Shown: one piece after another, positions 48,801 through 60,300 of the stretch
Layout: every line of letters starts with the position of its first letter
Numbering within the stretch: position 1 is the first letter of the stretch
NCBI GenBank assembly: GCA_038380795.1
Contig: CM076266.1
Location: forward strand, 29,028,145-29,092,144
Reading direction: 5' to 3'
From: Pyrocephalus nanus
Taxonomy: Eukaryota > Chordata > Aves > Passeriformes > Tyrannidae
DNA length: 64,000 nt
Notes under the pieces: generated by a model
What the model saw: the letters and a program-made list of their open reading frames with translations, nothing else
The model's database searches: none
Told to the model about the DNA's origin: nothing
Program-made: the position numbers and the translations under genes

Positions 48801-51800
48801 GTTTATTTGCTCATCATCAAACGAAACAGGCCATAAAGAGTGTAAAATTTAGAAATAAGTGGTCATTTGCCATGCTGATTTTAGGTATCTGATGCGTTCA
48901 ACTTTCTTATGTCATCAAATACCAGCTGCATTTGTTAGAGGAGGAAAGCAGCACTTGCCAATTTGTGCATCTCCACTGAGAAAATAAAAATTAGCCTTTT
49001 CATAAGCACGAGCTGAGAACCAATCCTGATTTTGGAAAACAGCTGGAGATGTACCAAAAAACCCTGACATTCCCTTTTCAGACTACTGATAATAAAACAA
49101 ACAAAATCAGATAATATAAAACTTATGCATATATGAACACATATATGCATAAGTACAAAATATATTGACTGTTTCCCTCTGCAGTCAATATATGACAATC
49201 TCGGGAAAATCAGAACTATCACAATTCATATTTAAACCACTCTTTGGATGGGCCTATCCTAGTCCATCAACTAACAAAGGTAGCCTAGGGAGATGGGTCT
49301 CTCTAGATTAATTTTGACCTCTGAATGCTCCAATTTTAAATCTCCACAGAATCAAGTGTGTTTAATAATAATAGCAACATCCTAACTCCAAATATCTGTA
49401 TCCCTGGAAGTCAGTTCTGGCTCACTATCATTCACACCTTATCAACACAGACATCTCTGCAATCTGTAAACATTACCTGTAGCATGCAACCCAAGCCACA
49501 GCTTTAAAATCATCAAATCATAGAAGGTCTGGGTTGGACGGGACCTGAAAGATTATCTAGTTCCAACTTCACTGCCACGGGCAAGGACTCCTTTCACTAC
49601 ACCAGGCTGCTCAGAGCCCCATCCAGCCTGATCTTGAACACTTCCAGGGATGGGGCATTCACAACTTCTCTGGGAAGCTGTCCCAGTGCCTCACCAACCC
49701 CTTAGTAAATAAATTCTTCCTAATATTTGATCTAAACCTCCTCTTTTTCGGTTTGAAGCCATTCCCTCTTGTCCTGTCAGTACATGCTCTTGCAAAAAGT
49801 CTCTCTCCATCTTTCCTGTAGGCTCCCTTCAGGTACTGGAAGGCTGCCTTCTATATACCTTTTTGTTATGTTGATGGCATGAATTAGGCCTCAATCCAAA
49901 AACATTATAAAAACAAAAAAACATTATAAACAAAAAAAAACATTATAAAACATATTTTAGTCCTGTATACTAAGTGAACTAACTGAATACATCCACAGTA
50001 TATAATATTAAAGATCACTATTACAAGAGGGGTTATGTGCTCAGAAAAAAAAAAAAGTACTTCAAGCTAAAAAGAAGGAAAGTGCTTTAAAGGCTGTAAA
50101 ATCTGCTGGTGCTACCTTGTAAATGTTCTTCAAGACAAGATTCATTTTGTCAGGATGAATGGCAGAAAGGACAAATATAAGTGTGACAACATCCACAGAA
50201 TCTGCTGGTACATTGTCTAGAAGATCATCTTTGGTAAGATCGCACTGGAACACTTTACATCTTTCGGTACTGTATAGAGCATTTTTCTAGGAAAATAAAA
50301 AGAGTAACATTTCTTTGAAAATTAGTAGCATTTGTTATTGAAAAACAGTAAAAAACTTGTGAAACTAATCCATACAGCAACATGAAACATGGTGGCAAAA
50401 GAGCAGTAACTTTTAATAGGCTACTAATGCAATCAGAAATTTTTTGCTGTGTACTACAATACTGAAATTACAACTAGTAGAATATTCTGTTCTCATGGGT
50501 TTGAGAAGGAATGTTCATTAAGACTAAGACAGTTCAGAAAACTTAACCATTTCTGTTTTACCGCTGCTTCTACTCTTTATAAAATACATGAAAACCACTA
50601 AAAGGAATTCTCTATTACAGGGTGATCGAAGTACAGCTCTTGATCTGACTGCAAACAGTTGGGGTTCCTGTCACGTAACGTGCAGCAGGGCTGTTCTAGC
50701 CCACAGTCCTGCTGGGTAAAAGGAACCTGGTCTTGGCAAGAAATAAGTTCAGCAAGAGCTGTGACTACAAACTTAACAAACCAGGAGACTTTAAGGGCCT
50801 AAGTTCCCGCCAGCCTTGCTGGAAGACTCAACTTACAAGTATAAACACACCTACTTCTAACCAGGCTACAAATTTCTTTAGCAATAACTTTCATAACCCT
50901 GTTTTTAAGGTTCTCCTTGGGACTCCCTCCATCAAGGGCAAGCTTCCATTGCAAACAATTTTGCTTGTATTGCACAGTCAGCAGAGACATAGTAGTGCTC
51001 CCAAAAAAACACAGTCTTCATAAATTATTCAAATAATGTACCATAATACTACAGTGTGATGCTGAAAAGCAAGGTCTAGAGCAATGATTTGACTTCTTGC
51101 ATAGGATCTCAACTGAAATGGATCAGTCTCCATTTTTTGGCAAAATATATTCTACCCTTCTTAAAAAAAGGAAGGCAAGAGATGCCTGTTACATTCATTT
51201 CCAATTTCAGAAGCTTCTAAAAACACTCTAAAAGAAGTTCCAAATATCACACCAACCTTCACGTACTCAACAGCTCTAGGAGAGAAATCACAGGCATATG
51301 CAAAAATATTCAGATCTTCTTCTAAGAGTGGAAACAAGCAGTTCCCAACCCCACAGCCTGCTTCCAGAATGGTCAGTTTCTGATCTGCAAACTGAGGAAG
51401 AACCAATACAAGATAAAGCACATCATTTTTGTTTTCCCCATTACATGAGCATTACACTCTTCAGTGAGCACTTTAAAAGCTATAATCAATTTTAATTACC
51501 ACTGATTAAAAAAAAAAAAAAACCCAAAGCAGACAGCCCCTGGATAATCTGACACTAAAGCCCAGACAACTTGATTTCTGCAAAATTAGAAATCTTCTTA
51601 GAATATATTAGTATTTCTTTAGTCATCTACCCCTTAAGTAATCAACAGACTGTTGTACCATTCCTGTCTTGTCTTTCATTCAGCTACAAGGAACAACAGA
51701 TGCAGCTGGCTATTCCCCTTAACTCTGTTCTGCAATCAGCCTGCAATTCTGGATGCTTTTCTTTATAGGAGTGTACTGAAAGTGCACCAACTTGCATCAG

Positions 51801-52386
51801 AGAACATCCCACCACAGAGAGACAAGCTGTCTATTTGGGACACAATACAAATATTTCAGACTTCATTCTTAGCATCCCATATGCTATGAACAGTATTCCC
51901 ATCCAGTATGGATCAATTATAAATTGAAACTGAACTAATGCATGTGATTTTCAGGAGTTGTCTTTGATACTAAGAGAAACCACACAGAGCATAGCAAACT
52001 TGGCAGCTCTTACCCAAACAGCTTTGTTATAAGTATTATTAACTCACTTGGAAACAACTGACTGGAAATATTCAATCCCATCTTTTACAGCAGAAGTGTA
52101 TAAGTCTCACCTCACGACATGCTTTTAACTCTTGAAACTCTCTGGTTGTCCAATGTCTGTCTTTGAAGAAGTTGGTACTATTTCTTTTGTAAAACAGATC
52201 CCAGTTCTTCTGCGCCTCTTTCTCCAGTTTTAGTTGTTTGAACTCAGACACCAAAACCTTATCTTTTGCCAGTCTCTCAGCTTCCTCTGGGCTAAGGACT
52301 CTTGCACTATGGCCTTTCTTTTGGAAAGCACCATCTTCAGGAGATGTTGTCACAATATCTGAGCAATTGGCTTTTTCTTGGAACAT
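45708..52386 (-). CDS. METTL6: METTL6, tRNA 3-methylcytidine (m3C32) methyltransferase, complete CDS in five coding exons
   Basis: The exons 52386-52111, 51391-51257, 50286-50116, 48696-48555 and 45868-45708 join in frame into 294 codons plus TGA. Each junction has a GT donor and an AG acceptor. The protein is a class I SAM methyltransferase. Motif I (LEAGCGVGN) is at about residues 101-109, the acidic motif II (CDFSP) near 126-130, a [10 protein letters not shown] segment near 151-160, and the beta-4 strand [15 protein letters not shown] at 168-182. [20 protein letters not shown] in exon 1 is the conserved N-terminal signature of the METTL2/6/8 group. METTL6 makes m3C at position 32 of tRNA-Ser isoacceptors with seryl-tRNA synthetase as partner (established knowledge). 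METTL2 and METTL8 are less likely because the match and the gene's position beside EAF1 both fit METTL6. The human protein is 284 residues. This model has about 17 extra N-terminal residues and a divergent C-terminal tail ending in SSC. Confidence 0.95.
45869..48554 (-). other. METTL6: METTL6 intron between coding exons 4 and 5
   Basis: About 2.7 kb of non-coding sequence with no recognisable element. Confidence 0.85.
48555..48696 (-). CDS. METTL6: METTL6 coding exon 4
   Basis: 142 bases encode [20 protein letters not shown] through [16 protein letters not shown], ending in phase 1 with one base of a split Glu codon. The acceptor is GTGACAG and the donor GTAAGA. The RDYGLYD and [10 protein letters not shown] runs are strongly conserved in the family. 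Confidence 0.95.
49121..49154. repeat. Perfect 15-bp inverted repeat (hairpin 1)
   Basis: The arms are acttatgcatatatg (49121-49135) and its exact reverse complement (49140-49154), separated by the 4-base loop aaca. A second perfect inverted repeat starts six bases further on. Confidence 0.95.
49160..49193. repeat. Perfect 12-bp inverted repeat (hairpin 2)
   Basis: The arms are atatattgactg (49160-49171) and cagtcaatatat (49182-49193), with a 10-base pyrimidine-rich loop. It lies directly beside hairpin 1. Confidence 0.95.
49513..49855 (-). mobile_element. CR1 LINE 3' fragment
   Basis: On the minus strand this reads as the last part of CR1 ORF2 (cf. [17 protein letters not shown]). The CR1 3' tail follows, ending gaccttctatgatttgatga next to 49513. 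It is 5'-truncated near 49855, as is typical of CR1. It sits in a METTL6 intron in the sense orientation of the gene. Confidence 0.9.
50116..50286 (-). CDS. METTL6: METTL6 coding exon 3
   Basis: This exon has 57 codons in phase 0 at both ends. It includes [16 protein letters not shown] and [16 protein letters not shown]. The acceptor is TTTTCCTAG and the donor GTAGCA. It forms the central beta strands of the Rossmann-like fold. Confidence 0.95.
50287..51256 (-). other. METTL6: METTL6 intron between coding exons 2 and 3
   Basis: About 1.0 kb of non-coding sequence. No element recognised. Confidence 0.85.
51257..51391 (-). CDS. METTL6: METTL6 coding exon 2 (SAM-binding motif I)
   Basis: This exon has 45 codons in phase 0 at both ends, from [10 protein letters not shown] to RAVEYVK. 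It carries the glycine-rich SAM-binding loop EAGCGVGN and the acidic residue of CDFSP. The acceptor is CCTCAG and the donor GTTGGT. Confidence 0.95.
51392..52110 (-). other. METTL6: METTL6 intron between coding exons 1 and 2
   Basis: 719 bp of non-coding sequence with an A-run near 51509-51523. No element recognised. Confidence 0.85.
52111..52386 (-). CDS. METTL6: METTL6 coding exon 1
   Basis: This exon has 92 codons. The ATG at 52386-52384 ([10 protein letters not shown]) is the only in-frame ATG of the exon. The position of the human start methionine is not a Met here. The exon ends ELKACRE before the donor GTGAGA. The frame stays open upstream of the ATG. A TCTAG sits one base before the ATG and could be the acceptor from a 5' non-coding exon. 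Confidence 0.9.
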
Positions 52387-53700
52387 CCTAGATTCTTTCA
52401 CACAAACATGAATGCCAAAGACCCAAGGGTGATTTTTTTTTCTTTAGTGTATGGTTCCATCACTTAAGTAAAATAAGTGAGGATCTAGAAGAAAAAATGA
52501 TAAATAATTACAGTATGCACTTACAACAATTTTACAGTAATCTATCCTGATGGACTGACATACCACCAGATTTCTCTTAATTACAGAAAACCTTCATCCA
52601 AACTAACAAGCATATACATCATCACACTGATGTCAAAGATACTTCACAGAGTATCTTCTGCATCCCAGAAAGCTACTCAAGAAGATGGTGCAGCTCTAAG
52701 CTTATTTTCACTCAGACTTCAGAAGGAAAGCAAGGACTTTGTTTCTTGTTAGCCCCAATTGGAAGACCTCAAAAAAATAATAACTGAAAAACAGATGACA
52801 TCTAAAAGTCACATTAAAATTGATGAAAAACAGTATATTCATGTTAGCACTTCTCCTTCCTGCTTTCACCTCTGTGAGAAAAAAAATCATGAAAACACCA
52901 GCATTTATATCACCACATCATATGAACAAAAGAACAAAACCAGTACTGTGGCCAAAATGTCCAGAGCTGGCTCATGTCAGCATTCTTTCCACTGCCTCCT
53001 CCTGAGAATTCACGCTGGTTTTAACAATCACAGGTGGGTTTATTTTCAGTAGTTAACAAAAACAGAGCAACAAAAAGAACTTTACGTAGGCTGGGAAGGG
53101 ATCCAAATATTTTCTCTGATGCCAAAGTAGTTCTCACCTCTGCCTTGCCACAAGCATGCAGATTCTGGATGATGGCACATGTGAATTAAATCCTGCAAGG
53201 CCTGGTAAATCCCAGCGAAGCCCAGGTAACAAAAATGTGCCACTTGTGCATGTCAACACCTAGAACCACACACTGGCGTCATTTTACCAAAATAGAAATA
53301 AGAAAAAATGAACCATAACCACTCTAAATACTACTTCACTCATGTATTTTATCTTGAGACAAAAATATATGATACAAATCATGTATCATGATATGTCCAT
53401 GTTATATATGATGTTGCCACGATATATCCATGTTATGATACAAACATAAAATACAGAAGTGTGCAAATGAAATAAAGAACTGTCAGAATTTTGCCCAGCG
53501 ACACAGGAGACAGACCCTCTCTTTTTCCTCCAAAAAACAACAGGTTGGAGAGAAGAGGTCCCTTTGAAAGAAAGTCTCTTCAAGAAGAGCGTGTTCTTAA
53601 AACAAACAAACAAGCTCAATCAGCAAAGTGTCTACTATATTTCTACTACATGCCTATATTCATGCTCCAAGGAGATGAAGGTGCATATTTCTTCATAGAA
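52387..53700 (-). other. METTL6: METTL6 5' non-coding interval (probable intron between a 5' UTR exon and coding exon 1)
   Basis: No coding segment was found between the METTL6 ATG and the CpG island. The distance to the island suggests a spliced 5' UTR exon within it. A good minus-strand donor (ATGG then GTGAGG, exon end at 54102) and a weaker one (GGAG then GTGCGA, exon end at 53883) are candidates. A small direct repeat lies at 53390-53436. Confidence 0.55.
53390..53436. repeat. 16-bp direct repeat
   Basis: gatatgtccatgttat (53390-53405) and gatatatccatgttat (53421-53436) differ at one base. Further copies of gatacaaa occur just outside. It is an AT-rich local duplication. Confidence 0.85.
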
Positions 53701-54126
53701 CGAGCTGGGGGGAGCGGGGGGAGGAGGGGGCTGTAAATCCTGGCCAGCCTTTTCCACTGCGCTCAGAAAACGCCGTCTTGGGAAGGCAGCGCGATGATCA
53801 ACTCAGCTGCAACAGCCTACGCTTGGGCTAAAGAGCCTTTTAGAGCTGTTTAATCCTTCCTTAAGACCCCAACTTGTCGCACCTCCGTGCAATCCCCCGG
53901 TGCCGCCACAGGGACACACCGGCTCCCCGCCAGCGGGCCCGGGAGCTGGATGACCCGGCAGGGAAGGAAGGGAAAGGACAGGAAAAGCCCTCCTGCCCAG
54001 CCCTGCCCTGCCGGGGGCGGGGAGCGCCGCGCTCCCACCTCCCCGGGACCCTCGGCGGGCAGCGCAGCCCCGGCTCGGCCCCGCGCCCCCCCTCGCCTCA
54101 CCCATCGCCAGCCCCGGAGAGCTTTC

Positions 54127-54153
54127 CCGGAAGGGAAATCAAGAATTTCCGGG
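54127..54153. promoter_or_regulatory. Pair of oppositely oriented ETS-family sites
   Basis: CCGGAAGG on the plus strand (54127-54134) and TTTCCGGG (54146-54153, CCCGGAAA on the minus strand) are separated by 11 bases. They match the ETS/GABP core CCGGAA. The element as a whole is an imperfect inverted repeat. Confidence 0.6.
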
Positions 54154-54230
54154 AGCGCGTCGGGCGGCAGCGCACGGAGGGCAGGGCAGGGAAGGGAAGG
54201 GAAGGTACCGGCCGGGCCGGGAGCGGGGCC

Positions 54231-54333
54231 ATGAACGGCTCGGCGAACTCGCTGCTGGACAAGGAGGAGCACCCGCTGCAGCTGGGCGAGAGCTTTGAGC
54301 GACGGCCCAAGGCGTCCTTCCACACCATCCGCT
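54231..54333 (+). CDS. EAF1: EAF1 coding exon 1
   Basis: This exon has 34 codons plus one base, from [10 protein letters not shown] to FHTIR, ending in phase 1 at the donor GTGAGC. The ATG has a G at -3. The reading frame is open upstream for more than 100 codons, but contains no in-frame ATG. Confidence 0.95.
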
Positions 54334-57300
54334 GTGAGCGCCACCCCCGCGGCCGCCCCTTCCTCCCGCTCTCCTCCCGCTCCCTGCGCCCCGTGCCCCG
54401 GCGCCGCTTCTCCTCCTGCCGCGCCCACTCCGCCGCCCCTCATGCCTTGCTTCGCGCCGCCGTCCCGGGGCTTCGTCCCCTCTCAGCGCCCTTCTCCCCC
54501 CTTTCCCTCCTGCCCGAATCATCGCCCTTCTCCCCTTTTTCCTTCCTGCCCTTTCATCGCCCGTCTCCCCTTTTCCCTCCTACCCCTTGCGCGTCCGTCT
54601 CCCACCTTGCCCGCTGCTTCCGCGCCCATCTTCCCACCAGTGTTTTCCCCAGGGAGGTGTCCAAGCCGGAGAGAAGGGGAGGGTGGATGCTGGCAAAGAG
54701 GAGGTTTGAGCGGGGCAGGCCAGAGCGGACAAACAGCTTTAGGAAGTTTTTCATTAGTCGCTTGGAAACGTAAAGGGATCTCCCCCACCACCACCACCCC
54801 GCTCCGCGAGGGGTGGCTTTTCCATTTTGTGTTATTCTCTTCGTGGCAGTGGCAGAACAGGTCCCACCGCAGGCCCCGGCCTGGAGAGGCAGCCGGAGCA
54901 CCTGCAGTTGGATTTTTAACTGGGTATTTTCGTGATGAAGGCAGTGTGTAGTCCAGCAGCCCTGTCCTGGCTGTCCCGGCTCCAGCCAACTGTGATAAAT
55001 CACATGCGAGATGAATCCTGAGGTAGGGTCTCAAGCAGTTTTAACTGAAAGAGTAGTTTATATCTTTTTTTTAAGATACCGTATATAATTCCAACTGCTC
55101 TATTTTGCCTTAGGGGCAAGGAATTCCATATTAGAAGATTGTTTTGAAGAGGAACTCACTGCCTCTCTGTACTTGAATTCTGTGGGCAAGAAATCTAAGC
55201 TAAATGAGACCAGGAATTTTTACTAAAATGGCTAGTAAACCATCAACAGTAAATGAAAAGAATACTGAACTTACAGTTCACCAGTTTTCTATGAAAGTGG
55301 GCAATCTACAGAGACAACAGTGGGATTTTTGGTTTAGGATGCATAATTCTAGGCCCAATCTCATGGCCCATATTCGTCCAGTGCAAGTAAGAAATGTCAA
55401 TGATGTGATATTGGCCATCCAAGTGCCTGATCCTGGGTGAATTGAGCCTAGACCATATCTAAGTAGAAATATACTGGATTTCTTGAATGAAAAGCACTTC
55501 AATAATCAATTTCCTAAGGTATTGCAAAGCCAAAGCTCTTCAGACTGCAACTGAAAGAATACAGTTTTATTTCAAAGGATCTTTCTATGTGCTCTATTTT
55601 CCATCTGTGACTTTGAAGTGCAATCTCTTAATTGCCTGGTTATAATTCTTTTTTCCTAACTGTTGTTCTGGAATTATTTGTCTGGGATCCAAACATTGTA
55701 TTGTTCCCATAATCCTCTTCATGCAAATTACAATGAGAGGATTTGGGAGGCTAAATTTTTTTTTGCCTTCTTAAAATACTTTATTCCTTTCTGTAAAGTT
55801 TATGAAATAATGTACTGAGAAACTGGATTGTTCCTGGAAAACACATCTTAAAAACAACTGACTTTTGGAAAAAGGACTGTGGGTACATTTGGAGGGAAGT
55901 ATGTGGACTCAATCTACACCAAGATTAGCCAAGCACATGGCCCTAGTAAGCTAGCAAAATGAAAACAATTTGTTGAGTGTTTGTTTAAAGTAACTCTGTT
56001 TTGCCATACCTAAGAAAGAAGTGTGATAGTGATATTCCTTTTAAGTTAGTGACTGTGCTGTTGAAACTCTTGATCCAGTTTTGGCAAAGACACTAGCTCT
56101 TGTGCAGCTGGTTTGTTTTATTTAGCAAGCTTGCACATAAAGTAGGTGGGAAACAACAGCTAGAAACAGATTGCTCAGATGAAAATGAAGGCTATGATTT
56201 GATCTGGCAGTTAAGGCATGAAGATTAAGTCAAGTGTGTCTGATTCTGCTTGTTGTGCTGTCAAAGTAAAACTCAATTAAACATTAACGTCCTCTTAATG
56301 AGAATTTATTACAAGCCAGAGTTGGGTTTTTTTTCTGCAAATGCGTTTTTCGTAGTGGAATTTTATTTTAAATTTGTTCTGAGGTATTAATTTTGTAACT
56401 AACGCAGTAATTTGAAGCCTTGATCATGAATATAATTGCACCTCTTCATATCCAGGGATGCTATAATTGAATGGAGGATTCTTTTAAAAACAAACAAAAC
56501 AAACCAGCCTATATCTGTCTGAATTTATTTCACTTTGTCTAAATCCTCTGTCAGAATATTAGAGGTTCTGATAGCTTTTTTCTTTTTTTTTTTTATGGCA
56601 CATTAGCACAACAGAATAATGAGGGGAAAATACTTTTAACTTAACATGTTCTTAAGTGAAATTAATGTATTAAACAGAAGTCCCTTGATGGGGAGACAAA
56701 ACATTCTATACAATAGAGCAAAAATACTTAAAATGATTGTTAGTTTAAAGCCACTGCAGTGCCTCCCCTTAGTCCTGGTTTTTATCCACAGTGGCTTTGG
56801 ACTAACATGGAGACTGCTGAATTAAGATCAGCACCACTTTTTTTCCTCCTAAGTGAGATCTGAGGTCACCTCCACCCTTGTGGAACTTCTGGTGCTATTG
56901 TGGAAGCTGTTAAATAGCCGGAAATATCAATAAGGCTAAATGAATTGGTGTCACTAAAGGAGTGTTTGTCACAGAGCTCTCAGGTTTGGAATTGGCAAGA
57001 GCCATGCAGAGCCCAGGCTCTTGGAAGTTTGATACTCTCGAGATGTGTGGTACACTTATACACTTGCCTGCAAAACTAAGTGCCACTCATAGCCTGGGCT
57101 TTGGAGAAGTCTAGTTTTAGTCTTCAAACACAAGGTCTAAAACCTTATTTCCATTTTAAAAGGGAAGTTCAGAATACAGTACCATCATATGACTGGGGCA
57201 CTACATGTAGACACAGCGTACTGGTGTGTTATTCCACCCCTGCTGCGAACACCAGTGTGTATTTTAGCATTCCCTATAATCACAGTTAAGTGTATGGTGG

Positions 57301-60300
57301 CTCTTTGCAGGGCGAGATGACGCTTCTGAAGACTCTGAGAAATGTAATCACGATTGTTTTCCTCTTCAGATGATTTTAAGCCAGCGTCAATTGATACATC
57401 CTGTGAGGGGGACCTCCAAGTGGGTAAAGGAGACGACGTTACGATCACTTTGCCACATATTCCAGTAAGTCTGTTGTGTTTATGTGTCCTTGTTTACTCT
57501 CCAGCAAATTTGCAGTGTAGTTACAGTCTAATGTAATGGCTGTTTTCACTTTCGTCTTTGCTAACACTAGTGGGTTCAGTATTTGAGTGTCCACCCTTGT
57601 GTTACCTTAGGAATGGACTGAACAGTTGGATCTTACTGAAGAGTTATATTTTTAAGGTTACAATTTGTTCTTTATTTTTGGTTTCTTCTTTCCAGTTCTT
57701 CCTTGAACAACAAGGAGACTTTTACTGTTAGCTAAAGCTGTATGCCTGGTTCACATCCATTTTTAGTGCTATGGCTTAATGAAGCAAGGCAGTGTAACTT
57801 GGGCTTTAGTCAAGGTTTGATGTTCAGAAGCCACAGGTAGACCTGTAGGCATATTCCTGCCATTACTAAAACACGTGCAGATAGGACACAGAGGGTTCTC
57901 TGTCTATACCTTTATCAGTGGAAGCAAGGGGGGCAGTTCTGGTGAGTGGCAATGAAGTGGTTTGCCATCCACTTCCTTCTCTAATTATGCCATAAAGATC
58001 TACTGTGCGAGGATGATGGTCAAACAGCAATAAAACAAGTGATCAAACTGTTTATAGGTGCAGCTGTTTTGTAATAGAAGATTCAGTCGTTTCCTTACCA
58101 AAACAAAAGACAGTGCTCGCATGGTGGAACTGGATTTGTTTTATTAGCTGAACTTAATGCTATGTGTCAAGCCAATAAACCAGAATTCACAGATATCAAT
58201 GGGTTTGGTGGCTGCAGGGGGGCACCAGTCAGTTTGGAAGCTGTGTGTCAGATCCTTTTGGTATTGTTTATTCTAGCACCTCGGTGGCTTTAATTGGTAG
58301 GTGATGGTACTGAGATAATTCTCACAGAGTGAGGCTTTAGCCTGCTTTGCCCTGCTCCTGGGTTTTATATGGCTTTGGTCACCTTTAGTGCTGCAGGAGG
58401 TCACATACTGGGTTTTGTCTAAAAAAAAGGATGAGCGTGGTAGTGCTATTTGAGAGCAGGTAACAATGCAGTTAATAGCAGCATTCATCTTGGATTGACG
58501 GGAAACAGTGTCGCTCCTTCATCTTCTGTGTTGGGAAGCACTTGTAATGTTCCTTTCCAAACCTCTGTACTGATGAGCTTAGTTTGATTCTCTTCCCCTG
58601 AGTATGAACAGCTTTAAGCTTACAGCGTGCTTCAGAAGCTGAGGCAGCCAAGCCACTATGTGTATGTTGTTCCAGGGCAGCGCTGCCTCTGTTCCGGACA
58701 GAGAGTTGGAAAACACTAAGCACGCTGGAAAAGAGTGAGAAGTTTTGAGATCATTTTGTCCTGACAAGTTTTACTGAATTTTTTGGATCCTGTTTTTGTT
58801 CCCAGTTGCCCAACAACTGGATAGGATTCAGTTTCTAAGTATATTTTTTTTTTAAATTTCCTGATCCCTGAGGATATCTCTGATAATTTGTTCAGCTGAG
58901 ATATTTTGGTGTCCCTTGCTGCTTGAAGTACTATTTCTTCATGTGGATTTAGTGACTGTAATATTTGATAAACAGTCTGGGTTGGGGAAGTGAAAAATTT
59001 CTGTTAGATTACTATAGAAGAAGATTATAGAAGATTATGGAATATCCTGAGTTGGAAGGGACCCACAGGGATCATTGAAATCCGGCTCCTGGCCCTGCAC
59101 AGAATAACCCCAAGAATCACACCATGTGCCTCAGAGCATTGTCCAAACACTTCTTGAACTCTGGCAGGCAAAAAACCCTCACGAGTTAAAACAAATTGAT
59201 TAAATGTTACTTGTTTCACCTTCCTCCTTTTTCTATTCTGTAATCAGCACAATCTTTAAGCCAGCGTTATTTAGGCACTAATGTAAATCCTAAACATTTA
59301 ATTTTTTGTCAATGAGTGGGACTGTTAATTTGCTCAAGCAGTTACATTTCTGCATATTTTTTTAGCCAAGATCAGTCTTTGCTGAGTTAGGAGGCTTCTG
59401 GGTAGCCAACAAACTTTGATCAATTTTTATTAAATTTGTGCGTTCTGTGTTTCCTGGCTCAGTTGTCAGCAGCAAGCAGGATTTGACTTTCAGCTTGCTT
59501 TTTATTTTCTTAAATGTTGTTTTTCTCTCTTAAATGTAGGAATGATAAAAACGTAACATGCCTTTGAAGACTAGACTTTCTTGAGACATCCTTTCTGAAT
59601 TGTGTTTGTATTTATCACTGTGTCTTTGTTGGGAATTCAGATTTTTCACCTTTAATGTTCAGAACCCATTCTAAATTCAAATATATTCTATCTCTTAGGA
59701 GTATGGAAATTAGGAATTGCTTTCCAAATGGTTAATATATGGTTGTTCTTTTTTGCTACTCAGAATAAAATGTAGGAAGAGTGTAGGTTTTTTTCCTTTT
59801 CTCCCTGATTTTAGTTGCTTTCCTAAAGCATGTGCAAAGGTGAATAAATACACATATGTTTTTAAAAATTTTTTTTTACATTTTTTTAAGTCTATATGTT
59901 ACAGAGAAGTCTGAGAATGTTTCATAGCTGAGAATATAACCCCTTGGGGAACACGGCCTTTGTGGCATGGCCAGATGTGCAGCCCGTGCATGGATGCAGC
60001 ACAGCTGAGCATGATCTTGGCATTATCAGTCAGCCACTGTGCACCACCACAGGAGTTTGTTGCCTTTATTGCTTCTCAGTCTAAGCCTTTAGACTTTTAT
60101 GGCTCTATGCAGCCTTGTGTGGACTGAGGGACTTTGTGGAAGGCATCACATCACAAAGCCATTTGCTTTTGAGAAGACATTTCAGTATAACTGCACGGGC
60201 ATGTACATGCTAGTCTGACTTAGAAGAGGGCAGCTGTTCTTGCATAGTTTGTGACAGTTGCTTGTAATCCACCCTGAAAATACTGCCATATATATATATA

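Larger units (their letters stand above)
48697..50115 (-). other. METTL6: METTL6 intron between coding exons 3 and 4
   Basis: About 1.4 kb, containing the paired hairpins (49121-49193) and a CR1 tail inserted in the same orientation as the gene (49513-49855). A repeated AAACATTATAA unit lies near 49900-49950. Confidence 0.85.
53700..54650. promoter_or_regulatory. CpG-island bidirectional promoter between METTL6 and EAF1
   Basis: GC- and CpG-rich DNA covers the EAF1 start codon and the space between the two divergently transcribed genes. Two ETS-type sites, ccggaagg (54127-54134) and tttccggg (54146-54153), face each other about 80-100 bp above the EAF1 ATG. No TATA box is evident. Head-to-head METTL6/EAF1 arrangement is known in mammals, which supports a shared promoter. 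Transcription starts are not determined. Confidence 0.75.

Noticed and set aside
53850..54443. 197-codon minus-strand open frame over the CpG island
   Set aside because: Low-complexity Gly/Ala/Arg composition typical of GC-rich DNA, antisense to EAF1 exon 1.
53874..54773. 299-codon plus-strand open frame
   Set aside because: It contains EAF1 exon 1 but reads through the exon's GT donor into intron 1 and starts at a TTG. The spliced EAF1 model explains the coding part.
54295..54951. 218-codon plus-strand frame in EAF1 intron 1
   Set aside because: Pro/Ser-rich translation of pyrimidine-rich CpG-island sequence in another frame from EAF1. No recognisable domain.
59025..59219. 64-codon minus-strand frame
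   Set aside because: It lies on a CR1 3' tail, which is non-coding.
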